Below, in pieces: positions 1-7,995 of a stretch of DNA of 64,000 nt; position 1 is the first letter of the stretch, and every line of letters starts with the position of its first letter. The translations under genes were made by a program, and so were the position numbers. Below the pieces are notes generated by a model. The model had not been told where the DNA came from and did no database searches. It worked only from the letters and a program-made list of their open reading frames with translations. The stretch comes from Chloroflexota bacterium (GTDB taxonomy: Bacteria > Chloroflexota > Limnocylindria > Limnocylindrales > CSP1-4): positions 366,203-430,202 of the forward strand of contig CANJLL010000002.1 in assembly GCA_947475545.1 (NCBI GenBank), in the 5' to 3' direction.

Positions 1-853
1 CGGTCAGGTAGCTGACCAGGCGGCTGGCCGCGGTGAGCTGCTCCGTCTGGACCCGGCTGACGAGGTCCGGGAACTGCGTCGGGCGCGTCCGGAGGGCCAT
101 GACGACCTCCTCCAGTGACGCGTTGCCGGCGCGCTCGCCCAGGCCGTTGATGGTGACCTCCACCTGGCGGGCGCCGTTCTGAACGGCCGCCAGGGTGTTG
201 GCCGTGGCCAGGCCCAGGTCGTTGTGGCAGTGGACCGACACGGTGGCGTCGCGGCCGACCAGGTCGACGGCGCGCCGGACCAGCGCCCCGAACTCGGACG
301 GGATGGCATAGCCGACGGTGTCCGGGATGTTGATCGTGGAGGCGCCTGCCTCGACCACGGCCTCGTAGACCTGCATCAGGTAGTCGATGTCGGTCCGCGA
401 GGCGTCCTCGGCGGAGAACTCGATCTCGGCGTCGGCGCCCAGCATCTTGCGGCCGTAGGCCGCCCACTTGACCGCCTCCTTGAGTGCCGTGGTGCGGTCG
501 ATGCGCAGCTTGTGCTTGAGGTGGATGTCCGACGTGGCGATGAAGACGTGGAGGTGCGGGCGCTCGGCGCCCTTGATCGCCTCGATCGCACGCTGCGGGT
601 CGCCATCACGGCAGCGTGCCAGCGCTGCCACGCCGATCCCGCCGCGGGTCTCCAGCGCAATCCGGCGGACGGCCTCGAAGTCGCCCTCCGAGGCGGCCGG
701 GAAGCCAGCCTCGATCACGTCAACCTTGAGGCGCACCAGCTGGCGGGCGACCTCCAGCTTCTCCGCGGCGGTCAGCCCGGCGCCGGGCGCCTGCTCCCCG
801 TCCCGGAGGGTGGTGTCGAAGATCCGGACGTGGCCGGCCGGTACGCCCGGCAT
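1..853 (-). CDS. leuA: 2-isopropylmalate synthase, N-terminal part (runs off the window)
   Basis: First committed step of leucine synthesis: condenses acetyl-CoA with 2-oxoisovalerate. About 284 residues are visible; the C-terminus, including any LeuA regulatory dimer domain, lies left of base 1. Seen: the HMGL-like TIM-barrel signature TTLRDGEQAPG at residues 14-24, and the metal-binding SVHCHNDLGLATAN stretch near residue 205. The ATG at 853-851 shares one base with the ilvC stop (TGATG), so translation is probably coupled. It is the last visible gene of ilvB-ilvN-ilvC-leuA and should share the attenuator upstream of ilvB. The HxH segment and overall match favour true LeuA over homocitrate or citramalate synthase, but the specificity-deciding C-terminus is not visible. 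Confidence 0.95.
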   Translation of the reverse strand, partial: MPGVPAGHVRIFDTTLRDGEQAPGAGLTAAEKLEVARQLVRLKVDVIEAGFPAASEGDFEAVRRIALETRGGIGVAALARCRDGDPQRAIEAIKGAERPHLHVFIATSDIHLKHKLRIDRTTALKEAVKWAAYGRKMLGADAEIEFSAEDASRTDIDYLMQVYEAVVEAGASTINIPDTVGYAIPSEFGALVRRAVDLVGRDATVSVHCHNDLGLATANTLAAVQNGARQVEVTINGLGERAGNASLEEVVMALRTRPTQFPDLVSRVQTEQLTAASRLVSYLT

Positions 854-1902
854 CAGTGCGCTCCGGGCTTGCCAGCGGCGGCCTGGGCCTGGCCGGCGGT
901 GACCACGACCGGGTTCAGGAATGCCATTTGCGCGCGGAGGTCGGCGCCGACCTGCTCGATCTGGTGATCGCGATCCTGGGCGCGGAGCCGCTCGAACTCG
1001 TGGCGGCCGGTCTCGTTCTCCTCGATCCAGGCGTTGGCGAATGTCCCGTCCTGGATCTCGTGGAGGACCTGGCGCATGATGCCGCGGGTGCCCTCGTTGA
1101 TGATCCGCGGGCCGCTGACGTAGTCGCCCCACTCCGCGGTGTCGGAGACGCTGAAGCGCATGAAGTTGAGGCCGCCGCGGTACATGAGGTCCACGATCAG
1201 CTTCAGCTCATGCATGGTCTCAAAATACGCCAGCTCCGGCTGGTAGCCGGCCTCGACGAGGGTCTCGAAGGCCATCTTGACCAGCGCCGAGGTGCCGCCG
1301 CACAGGACGGACTGCTCGCCGAACAGGTCGGTCTCGGTCTCTTCCTTGAAGGTGGTCTCCAGGACGCCGGCCCGAGTGCCGCCGATGGCGCGGGCATAGG
1401 CCAGGGTCCGGGCGCGAGCCGTGCCGGTCGCGTCACGATGGACCGCGAAGAGCGCGGGGACACCGCCGCCGGCCTGGAAGACGGTCCGGACAAGATGTCC
1501 CGGGCCCTTGGGCGCGACCATCCCGACGTCGATGCCGGGGGCAGGATCGATCCGGCCGAAGTGGATGTTGAAGCCGTGGGCGAAGAGCAGGAGCGCGCCG
1601 GGCTTCAGGTTTGGCCCGACCTCGGCGTCGTAGACCGCCTTCTGGGCGGTGTCCGGGACCAGGATCATGACCGCATCGGCGGCCTTGACCGCGTCCGCCA
1701 CGTCCATGACCCGCAGGCCGGCCTCGGCCGCGATGGCGCGGCTCTTGGAGCCTGCCGCAAGCCCGACGACGACGTTGACGCCCGACTCGTGCAGGTTCAG
1801 GGCATGGGCGTGGCCCTGGCTGCCGTACCCGATGATCGCGACCGTCTGGCCGGCCAGGGCGCGGGGATCGGCATCGTTGTCGTAGTACATGCGTGCAGTC
1901 AT
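853..1902 (-). CDS. ilvC: Ketol-acid reductoisomerase (class I)
   Basis: NADPH-dependent isomeroreduction of acetolactate or acetohydroxybutyrate, second common step of valine/isoleucine synthesis. 349 residues, the usual length for the short class I form. The Rossmann motif GYGSQGHAH is at residues 25-33. The following loop (GSKSR, 51-55) carries serines, as in NADPH-specific enzymes. The KARI domain has the magnesium-binding pattern TDLFGEQ, with D192 and E196. The ATG overlaps the ilvN stop by 4 nt (ATGA), and its own TGA overlaps the leuA ATG by one base, so it is the middle of a tightly coupled operon. No missing key residue was noticed. Confidence 0.97.
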   Translation of the reverse strand: MTARMYYDNDADPRALAGQTVAIIGYGSQGHAHALNLHESGVNVVVGLAAGSKSRAIAAEAGLRVMDVADAVKAADAVMILVPDTAQKAVYDAEVGPNLKPGALLLFAHGFNIHFGRIDPAPGIDVGMVAPKGPGHLVRTVFQAGGGVPALFAVHRDATGTARARTLAYARAIGGTRAGVLETTFKEETETDLFGEQSVLCGGTSALVKMAFETLVEAGYQPELAYFETMHELKLIVDLMYRGGLNFMRFSVSDTAEWGDYVSGPRIINEGTRGIMRQVLHEIQDGTFANAWIEENETGRHEFERLRAQDRDHQIEQVGADLRAQMAFLNPVVVTAGQAQAAAGKPGAH

Positions 1903-2498
1903 CGTTTGAGCGCCTCCTCGATAGAGCCCGATCCGCGGCTCATGACGACCGCGCCGGTGCGTACCAGCTCCTTGATCCCGTAGGTTCGAACCATCGCGAC
2001 GAAGCCGTCGATCTCGGCCTCGGTGCCAGTGACCTCGATGACAATGGACTCGGGGGTGAGGTCCACCACCCGCCCGCGCGAGAGCTCCACCACCTTGAGG
2101 ATCTCCGGCCGGGTGGTGTCGGTGGCCCGGATCTTGACCAGCGCCAGCTCGTTCTCGATCGTCGTCTCGGCGGTGACATCCTGCACCTTGAGCACGTCGA
2201 TCAGGCGGTAGAGCTGCTTGGCCGCCTGCTCCACGGCGACGTCGTCGCCCCGGAGCGTGATGGTCATCCGGCTGATATCGGGCTGGTCAGTGTGGCTCAC
2301 GGCCAGCGAGTCGATGTTGAAGCTGCGTGCCCGCATCAGGCTGGCGACGCGGTTCAGGACCCCCGGCCGGTCCAGGACCAGCGCGATCAGGCGGTGGCGC
2401 CGGACCTCGCCGGTGCCGGGGACGTAGCGGTCGGGCGGGGCGGAGTGGCTGGGGGCGGCCGGTGAGCCGGGCAGGTGCCCGTTGGTGGGGTTGCTCAT
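1899..2498 (-). CDS. ilvN: Acetolactate synthase small (regulatory) subunit
   Basis: Regulatory partner of IlvB that binds valine and activates the catalytic subunit. 199 residues: a Pro/Ser/Gly-rich extension of about 35 residues, then an N-terminal ACT domain beginning [20 protein letters not shown], and a C-terminal ALS_ss domain ending in the segment [13 protein letters not shown]. The extension makes it somewhat longer than usual (about 160-170). I chose the ATG at 2498-2496 because it forms an ATGA overlap with the ilvB stop, the same coupling seen at the next junction. A much longer frame reading upstream through ilvB in another phase is a shadow. Confidence 0.95.
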   Translation of the reverse strand: MSNPTNGHLPGSPAAPSHSAPPDRYVPGTGEVRRHRLIALVLDRPGVLNRVASLMRARSFNIDSLAVSHTDQPDISRMTITLRGDDVAVEQAAKQLYRLIDVLKVQDVTAETTIENELALVKIRATDTTRPEILKVVELSRGRVVDLTPESIVIEVTGTEAEIDGFVAMVRTYGIKELVRTGAVVMSRGSGSIEEALKR

Positions 2499-4471
2499 TC
2501 CTCGGGCCCGCCCCAAGTCTCGATCAGGTCGGACAGGCCCTTGCCGGCCGGCATCATCGGGAAGACGTTCTGCTCGCCGGTGATCTCGAACCAGATCAGA
2601 GCGGGCCCGTCCACCGACTGGGCGAAGCGGATGGCCTCGTCGACCTCGTCGGGCGTGGTGGCCTTGATGGCGGGGACCCCGTAGGCATCGGCCAGCTTGA
2701 GGTAGTCGGGTCCCAGGAGGTGCGCCGAGTGGTAGTTCCCGGCGTACACGATCTCCTGCCACTGCCGGATCATGCCCAGCTTCTTGTTGTCGAAGATGGC
2801 GACCTTGACCGGGATGTTGTCCTGGACCAGGGTCATGAGCTCCTGGCTGGTCATCTGGAAGCCGCCGTCGCCGGCGATCGCCCAGGTCTCCCGGTCGGGC
2901 CGACCCAGGGCCGCGCCCATCGCCGCCGGGAGGCTGAAGCCCATGGTGCCCAGGCCGCCCGAGCTGACGTGGGTGTTGGGGTGTCGGAAGCCGGCGTAGC
3001 GGGCCAGCCACATCTGGTTCTGGCCCACATCGGCGACATAGGTGGCCTCGTGGTTGGTCAGCTCGCCGATCCGCGTGACGACATAGTCCGCGGACAGCAG
3101 CCCATCGCGCCAGGCGCCGGAGCCGTGCCACGAGCTGGCCTCGGACTCCGCCCGCCAGGCGGCCAGCTGGGCCAGGTAGTCGCGGCGCTCCTGGGTGTCC
3201 ACGGCGGGGACCATGGGCAACAGCGCCTTCATGACCCGCTTGGCATCGCCCACGATGGGAACCTCCACGGCGACGTTCTTGCCGATCTCGGCCGGGTCGA
3301 TGTCGACATGGATGATCCGGGCGTACGGCGCGTACGTCTTCACGTTGCCGGTCACCCGGTCGTCGAAGCGCATCCCGAAGGCGATCAGCAGGTCGGCCGA
3401 CTGGATGGCCCGGTTGGTGTGCTTCCAGCCGTGCATGCCCATGTAGCCGTAGGCCAGCGGGTGGGTCTCGTCCATGGCGCCGATGCCCAGCAGGGTCCAC
3501 GCCACCGGGATCTGGGCCTTCTCAGCCAGGGCGACCAGCTCCTGCTCGGCGCCCGCGTGGAGCACGCCGTGGCCAGCCATGATCACCGGCCGGCGGGCCT
3601 GGGCGATCTCCTGGGCGGCCAGCTTGAGCTGCCGGTAGTGGCCGTCCAGGTTGGGCCGGAAGCCCGGCAGGCCGGCCACGATCTCCTCGTGCGAGGGGTG
3701 CGGCGCGCTGGTCTCCTGCTGGAGGGCGTCCTTGGTGATGTCCACGTGGACCGGCCCGGGGCGGCCCGTCCGCGCGATGTGGAACGCCTCGGCCAGGACC
3801 CGGGGCAGGTCGTTGGCGTCGCGGACGAGGTAGTTGTGCTTGGTCATCGGCAGCGTGATGCCGTTGATGTCGATCTCCTGGAACGCATCCTTGCCCAGGA
3901 GCGCGCCGGGGACATTGCCGGTGATGGCCACCATGGGGACGGAGTCAAGCTGCGCGGTGCCGATGCCCGTGACCAGGTTGGTGGCGCCCGGGCCGGAGGT
4001 GCCAACGCACACGCCCACCTGGCCGGTGACCCGCGCGTAGCCGTCGGCCGCGTGCGCGCCGCCCTGCTCGTGGCGGACCAGGATGTGCCGGAGCTCGGGG
4101 TAGTCGCCCAGCACGTCGTACAGGGGCAGGATCACGCCGCCCGGGTAGCTGAAGAACGTGTGGACGCCCTGGCGGATCAGGGACTCGCACACGACGTCGG
4201 CGCCGATCCGCTGGCGCTTGCCGGCGACGCGGCCGGCGGCCGCGGCGGCGGCGGATGATCCGTCTCGAAGCATCTCGCGCTGGGCACGCTCGACGGCCGC
4301 GGCGTGGGCCGTGCCGGCGCCCGGCACGTGGTTGCGCCGCTCCGCCCCGCGCGGGGGCGCCTCGTGCGCAGGTGCCGCCGGCGCGGCCGGCGCCGAGCCA
4401 GGCTCCCCGGCGGAGGCGGCGCCCCCGTCCGGACCGCGACGCCCGCCGGCGCCGCCCTTCGTCATCGTCAT
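2495..4471 (-). CDS. ilvB: Acetolactate synthase large (catalytic) subunit
   Basis: ThDP-dependent condensation of two pyruvates (or pyruvate plus 2-oxobutyrate). About 658 residues. ThDP-enzyme domains are in order: N-terminal Pyr domain with FFSYPGGVILPLYD and the catalytic Glu in RHEQGG near residue 134, central domain, then the C-terminal PP domain with GDGGFQM near residue 532. Start: the ATG at 4471 is preceded by GGAGGG at 8 nt spacing; an upstream in-frame ATG at 4528 would sit directly against the attenuator hairpin and is less likely. Oddity: an Ala/Gly/Pro/Arg-rich extension of roughly 90 residues precedes the conserved domain. The gene heads ilvBNC-leuA. An ATGA overlap couples it to ilvN. 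Confidence 0.95.
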   Translation of the reverse strand: MTMTKGGAGGRRGPDGGAASAGEPGSAPAAPAAPAHEAPPRGAERRNHVPGAGTAHAAAVERAQREMLRDGSSAAAAAAGRVAGKRQRIGADVVCESLIRQGVHTFFSYPGGVILPLYDVLGDYPELRHILVRHEQGGAHAADGYARVTGQVGVCVGTSGPGATNLVTGIGTAQLDSVPMVAITGNVPGALLGKDAFQEIDINGITLPMTKHNYLVRDANDLPRVLAEAFHIARTGRPGPVHVDITKDALQQETSAPHPSHEEIVAGLPGFRPNLDGHYRQLKLAAQEIAQARRPVIMAGHGVLHAGAEQELVALAEKAQIPVAWTLLGIGAMDETHPLAYGYMGMHGWKHTNRAIQSADLLIAFGMRFDDRVTGNVKTYAPYARIIHVDIDPAEIGKNVAVEVPIVGDAKRVMKALLPMVPAVDTQERRDYLAQLAAWRAESEASSWHGSGAWRDGLLSADYVVTRIGELTNHEATYVADVGQNQMWLARYAGFRHPNTHVSSGGLGTMGFSLPAAMGAALGRPDRETWAIAGDGGFQMTSQELMTLVQDNIPVKVAIFDNKKLGMIRQWQEIVYAGNYHSAHLLGPDYLKLADAYGVPAIKATTPDEVDEAIRFAQSVDGPALIWFEITGEQNVFPMMPAGKGLSDLIETWGGPEE

Positions 4472-4535
4472 CGTGCTGGCCCTCCGTGGCCCCGGGCCGG
4501 CCGTCCCCGCTGGATCCGGCCCGGACATACAACAA

Positions 4536-4559
4536 GACCCTCGCCTCCCGGCGAGGGTC
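4536..4559 (-). terminator. Attenuator terminator stem-loop before ilvB
   Basis: Perfect 10-bp stem GACCCTCGCC/GGCGAGGGTC with a tetraloop, then TTGTTGT on the transcribed strand. It lies between the leader ORF stop (4586) and the ilvB start (4471). The U-run is interrupted by G, so termination may be partial, which suits an attenuator. Confidence 0.65.
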
Positions 4560-4629
4560 CCTTCGGTCCTCGGTGTCTCAGTGCGCTAGCGGCGCCCGAT
4601 CCTCCGTGATCCTCCGTTCCCTCGCCGGG
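4536..4629 (-). promoter_or_regulatory. ilv attenuator: terminator hairpin with competing antiterminator arm
   Basis: Bases 4536-4545 and 4550-4559 form a perfect 10-bp GC-rich stem with a 4-nt loop. On the minus strand it is followed by TTGTTGT, a short U-rich run. Bases 4619-4629, inside the leader ORF, are perfectly complementary over 11 bp to 4547-4557, the 5' terminator arm plus loop on the transcript. The two pairings are mutually exclusive. Stalling of a ribosome on the Leu/Ile codons just upstream would leave 4619-4629 free to form the antiterminator. This is the classic layout of amino-acid attenuation; the mechanism itself is inferred. Confidence 0.7.
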
Positions 4630-4801
4630 AGCCGGTAATGAGGCCACCAAGGTCCTCAAGACCGAGCAGGAGCGAGCGAATAAGGGAGAGGAGGGCTACC
4701 TCGAGGTCCCCGGAGGTGTCCACCGGCATGTGCACGCGCCGACCGTCCGTCGTGACCACGACGGCGATGGGGCGGCGATCCCGGTTGTTGAACAGACCCA
4801 C
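4586..4801 (-). CDS. Probable ilv leader peptide, 71 residues
   Basis: A small ORF upstream of ilvB with a GTG start at 4801 and a good ribosome site (TGGAGG, about 10 nt upstream). In a 25-residue stretch beginning LEVALLSLIRSLLLG, 13 residues are Leu, Ile or Val (10 Leu), and an earlier IAVVV cluster is present. The rest is unremarkable and ends in a Gly/Arg-rich tail. The branched-chain run lies immediately upstream of the antiterminator arm (4619-4629), the position expected of a control-codon region. It is longer than textbook leader peptides (15-35), so a dual role or an internal ATG start (4729) is possible. Not recognised as any known protein family. Confidence 0.65.
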   Translation of the reverse strand: MGLFNNRDRRPIAVVVTTDGRRVHMPVDTSGDLEVALLSLIRSLLLGLEDLGGLITGSRRGNGGSRRIGRR

Positions 4802-4855
4802 GGAGCGTGTGCCTCCAAGGCTGCACCAGCCGACGCCTCTGGCGCCAGTGGCGGC

Positions 4856-4884
4856 AGTCTACGGCCTGCCTCCCGATCGCGCAA
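4856..4884 (-). promoter_or_regulatory. Predicted promoter of the ilvBNC-leuA operon
   Basis: Minus strand TTGCGC (4884-4879), a 17-nt spacer, then TAGACT (4861-4856). This gives a sigma-70-like promoter with a start near 4849, about 48 nt before the leader ORF GTG. The spacer length is ideal but the hexamers are only moderate matches. Confidence 0.45.
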
Positions 4885-4961
4885 GACATCCCGCCCGTAC
4901 CACACCGCACCGCCCAAGGGTACTGGACTGCACAGGCCACCCGGGGCGCCCCTGACGACGA

Positions 4962-6308
4962 CTACCCAAGCCCGAACTCCGACCTCCGGCCCGGAGTGAC
5001 CGCCCGAGCCCGCAGGAAGACGAGCGCCGCGGCGCGGCCGGCCGGCGTCAACGCCGTGACGGATAGATCGGCATGCTGCCAGTCCTCGCGCGGCGGACGC
5101 TTCTCGTCCAGGAGGCCGAACAGGCGCCAGTGGTACAGCGCACGGTGAGCAGCCCAGCCGGCCTGCTGTTCGCTGACCAAATCGCGGCCGGTCATCCAGC
5201 CCTGCGCCGTGATGACCGGCCCGACCGCCTGCTCGAGCGAGTGGGCGACGGCTGGACCAGCCAGCGAACGGTGGGCGACGATCTCGCTGAGCATCTTGAG
5301 GTACTCGTTCTCGCACGCGAGCGTCGTCGAGACGTCACGGAAGAGCGCGGCAGGATCCTCGGCCAGCAGCAGGCCACGCCGTGATGTCGTGAGCCGCCGT
5401 GCGCGTGGCCCGAGGAGGTGCGGCCGGCGGGCGGTGTCGCGGAGCACGCCCAACTGGTGGACATCGGCCTCGCTCCGTGGCCGCCCTTCGAACGGCCACC
5501 AGCCGAACCGCTCAGCCGCCTCCTGCACCAGCGGCGGCGGCAGGTAGCCCGCCTTCGTGAGCGGCACACCCTCACGGCACCGCTCCAGCAGCCAGCGTAT
5601 CGGAGCAGTCGACACGGCTGCGTCATTGGCGTCCACGCTCACGGGCTCGAGGAGGTCCATGGCCGCGCGCGCCGACTCTCGCCAGGCTCGCAGGGACGCG
5701 GGACGCGCCCGCGCGACCCAAGTGTCGGCCCGCTCGCCAAGGACCGAGGCCGCACGGGCCGCCCCGCCGTCACCGACGAGAGCCCTGAGGACCTCGTCGC
5801 AGATCGCGGCAGCGACCGTCCGCCACGAGCCCCTGCCGGGCCGGAGCCTCCCCGCCACGATCGCCTCCTCCAGCGCCGTCTCGACCGCGCCGCGGGCCCA
5901 GGCTTCTTCGAGCCCGGAGACCTCGCCCCATACCAGGAGCCCGGTGTCGGGCGGCTCGACGCCGGAGGCGCTGCGAGCCGCCTGGAACGCGGTGAACCCC
6001 TTCCCGGGCGCCTCGTCCCACGCGGCGAGGACCCTTGCGGTCGTGGCTGACCGGGCGATGGCCGCGTACCGGTCGAGGCCGAGGAGCGAGAGGAGCACCG
6101 CCGTCGCCTCGGCGACCGGCCCCCGCAGCTGCTCGGGGGAACGCTGCGCCAGGTCGTACCAGAGGTACTGCTGGAGGCCCGCCTGCGTGATGCGCTCCTC
6201 GCCCTCGTCCGCGGTCAGGCCGTCGGCAGCCACCCGCATCCGGCGCGCCAGCACCTCGTCGTGCCGGCCGACCCACGCGATCACCCCGTCGACACGTTCA
6301 GCGCTCAC
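4962..6308 (-). CDS. Unknown protein, third gene of the AbiE-type module
   Basis: 448 residues from a GTG at 6308 that overlaps the end of the toxin-like gene by 11 nt, so probably co-transcribed. I do not recognise it with certainty. The N-terminal two thirds are Ala/Glu/Arg-rich and helical-looking, including DEGEERITQAGLQQYLWYDL. The C-terminal part (from about residue 265) has PLTKAGYLPPPLVQEAAERF and a later LTTSRRGLLLAEDPAALF. This recalls the C-terminal domain of some pRiA4b ORF-3-like actinobacterial proteins. No signal peptide or membrane segment was seen. Reading further upstream in this phase passes through the toxin gene and is a shadow. A role linked to the toxin-antitoxin pair is suggested only by position. 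Confidence 0.6.
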   Translation of the reverse strand: MSAERVDGVIAWVGRHDEVLARRMRVAADGLTADEGEERITQAGLQQYLWYDLAQRSPEQLRGPVAEATAVLLSLLGLDRYAAIARSATTARVLAAWDEAPGKGFTAFQAARSASGVEPPDTGLLVWGEVSGLEEAWARGAVETALEEAIVAGRLRPGRGSWRTVAAAICDEVLRALVGDGGAARAASVLGERADTWVARARPASLRAWRESARAAMDLLEPVSVDANDAAVSTAPIRWLLERCREGVPLTKAGYLPPPLVQEAAERFGWWPFEGRPRSEADVHQLGVLRDTARRPHLLGPRARRLTTSRRGLLLAEDPAALFRDVSTTLACENEYLKMLSEIVAHRSLAGPAVAHSLEQAVGPVITAQGWMTGRDLVSEQQAGWAAHRALYHWRLFGLLDEKRPPREDWQHADLSVTALTPAGRAAALVFLRARAVTPGRRSEFGLG

Positions 6309-7191
6309 GGCCGCCAGCTCCGGGACACAGGACCCATGACCCTCTGGCGACCCCCGCGAGCACCGGATCGACGAGGGAGGCCGCCAGGCCGTGTCCCGCG
6401 CCGAGGTCCGGATCGAGCCCCATGTCGCGGCACATCCGGCCATAGGCGACACGCCAGTCGGCCGGTGGCCCAGGCAGCCGCGCTGGCAGCGGGTGCGTTG
6501 CCCGCCCGTCGAACGTGATCTTGAGCGCCTCCCGGAGGCGGCGGGCGTCCAGGGTCGCTGCGCCTGCGACCAGCACGAGGTCGACGAGGTCCTTGACCCG
6601 CGCGCTCGCGACGCTCCGCTCGCCGTACGAGCGGCTGTACGCGTGGACCTTCTCGGCGACCGCGAACGCCAGCGGGAGGGCGGGGACCGCGACGGGATCG
6701 ATGCCGGCGAAGGCCAGCAGGTCGGGCCCGTGGAGCCGGTCGGGCTCGATACCGAGAGGCGGGTCAAACCCGACGTCGAGCACGAACTCGTCGACGGTGC
6801 GGCCCGCGAGCTCGGCGACCACGTGGTACCGGACCGCCGCGCCGTCGGCGCCCGGGAGGAGGGCACCCGCGCGCTCGATGGCGAAGCTGAAGAAGTCGCC
6901 GGGGTCGATGGCCTGGGCCGCGAGCAGGTCGGCGGTGGCGGAGACCTCATCGCCGCGCATCACGAGGTCGACGTCCCTGGTGGTCCGCGCACGGTCGCCG
7001 AAGCGGTAGTCGAGCGCGAGGGCGCCCTTGAGGATCCAGCGGTCCGGGGCCACCGCCACGAGGCGAGTGATCAGCCGGTCGAAGGCGACCTCCTTGCGGA
7101 GCCGGGCCAGCGACGGCCCGCCGGCGCGGCTGGCCGCATCGAGCCGTGCCTCGAGCGCCTAGCGGAAGGGCGGCGCGGAGGCGTACCGCAT
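6298..7191 (-). pseudogene. AbiEii-type nucleotidyltransferase toxin with in-frame amber codon
   Basis: Homologue of the AbiEii toxin of type IV toxin-antitoxin systems, a nucleotidyltransferase-fold protein. Conserved segments: SLARLRKEVAFDRLI, WILKGALALDYRF and TTRDVDLVM (the Asp-x-Asp of the active site). The natural start is the ATG at 7191-7189, which overlaps the antitoxin stop as TGATG. In that frame codon 11 is TAG (7161-7159), and the protein continues in phase to 6298. From memory relatives read FRQALE where this reads FR-stop-ALE, so a CAG-to-TAG change is likely. A GTG at 7059 could reinitiate and give about 253 residues lacking the first 44. It may be inactivated, read through, or a sequencing error. 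Confidence 0.75.
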
Positions 7192-7808
7192 CACACGGCC
7201 CCCGACAGCGCGGCCTCGACCAGCCGTTGGACCCGCCGCCCGCGGATGGCTGCGGCCTCGCGGAGGAGCGAGGGGGGCGTCATCCCGCGCGCGATGGCGG
7301 CGCGCGCGGCTGCTGTGGCCTGGTCAGGCGCGACGCCGGCGGCCGCGACGTCGGCGATCGTGCGGGCAGGCGCCGTCACCCGCATGCCGCGCCGCGTGAC
7401 GACGTCGCCTGACTCAAGGGCGTGGGTGGTCGTGTGGATGACCACGCCGTCCTGGGGCACGAGGCGACGGCGGCTCCTTGGCACCGTGAGGTGCACCCGG
7501 TCCGCGATGACGTCGGCAAGATCGAGGACTTGGGGCGCGGACTCGTGGGAGACCCCCGCCTCCGGCGCCTGCCGGAGCCACGCCGCAACGATCTCGTCGC
7601 CGGGCTGGACCGGGTAGTCCCGGAACCGGTACAGACCCCGGGCGATGCGCGCGAACCTGCCCGAGCGCACATGGTGACTGAGCAGTGCCGAGCTGAAGCC
7701 TTGTGCGGCCGCCTGGGACGCCGTGAAGCAGCCCGCCTGGGTGCCGGCCATGACGAAGAGCGCCTCATGGTCCGGGCGATCGAAGATGTCGTCGATACCA
7801 AAAAGCAT
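7191..7808 (-). CDS. Type IV toxin-antitoxin antitoxin, AbiEi family
   Basis: 205 residues. An N-terminal winged-helix-like region is seen in [20 protein letters not shown] and [13 protein letters not shown]. The C-terminal AbiEi domain has the characteristic [16 protein letters not shown] segment. Antitoxins of this family repress their own promoter and counter the AbiEii nucleotidyltransferase. It is immediately upstream of and coupled to the AbiEii-like gene. A TAATAT -10-like sequence overlaps the ATG at 7808, so the true start may be the internal Met at about 7751. This region is noticeably more AT-rich than its surroundings, consistent with a promoter or acquired DNA. Confidence 0.85.
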   Translation of the reverse strand: MLFGIDDIFDRPDHEALFVMAGTQAGCFTASQAAAQGFSSALLSHHVRSGRFARIARGLYRFRDYPVQPGDEIVAAWLRQAPEAGVSHESAPQVLDLADVIADRVHLTVPRSRRRLVPQDGVVIHTTTHALESGDVVTRRGMRVTAPARTIADVAAAGVAPDQATAAARAAIARGMTPPSLLREAAAIRGRRVQRLVEAALSGAV

Positions 7809-7995
7809 ATTACGGAACCCAACGACACTACAACGAAAGCGTCATCGATACGGGTCCAACTCTCGCACGGCCTCGGCGGTCAGTCGCGTCCCGGTTGCCG
7901 GCATGAGGATCAGGCCGCCATACTCGCGCGCGAGAACGCCCGCCGGTGCCTCTGGTACCCTCTTGGTCCCCCATCGCCGCACATGGAACCACCGA

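Noticed and set aside
2327..4258. Long rightward open frame opposite ilvB
   Set aside because: Antisense shadow of ilvB with no domain signal.
4531..4801. T-box riboswitch before ilvB
   Set aside because: No T-box consensus (GGGTGGNACCGCG) or specifier-loop structure was seen; the Leu-rich ORF and alternative stems explain the region better.
4962..6950. A single 662-residue leftward protein across the unknown gene and the toxin region
   Set aside because: Upstream of 6308 this phase is antiphase to the recognisable AbiEii frame and has shadow-like Arg/Ser/Pro composition; only the part from the GTG at 6308 looks coding.
7809..7995. Leader peptide or attenuator before leuC like that of ilvB
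   Set aside because: No Leu-rich short ORF with a ribosome site and no strong terminator/antiterminator pair were found in this gap.
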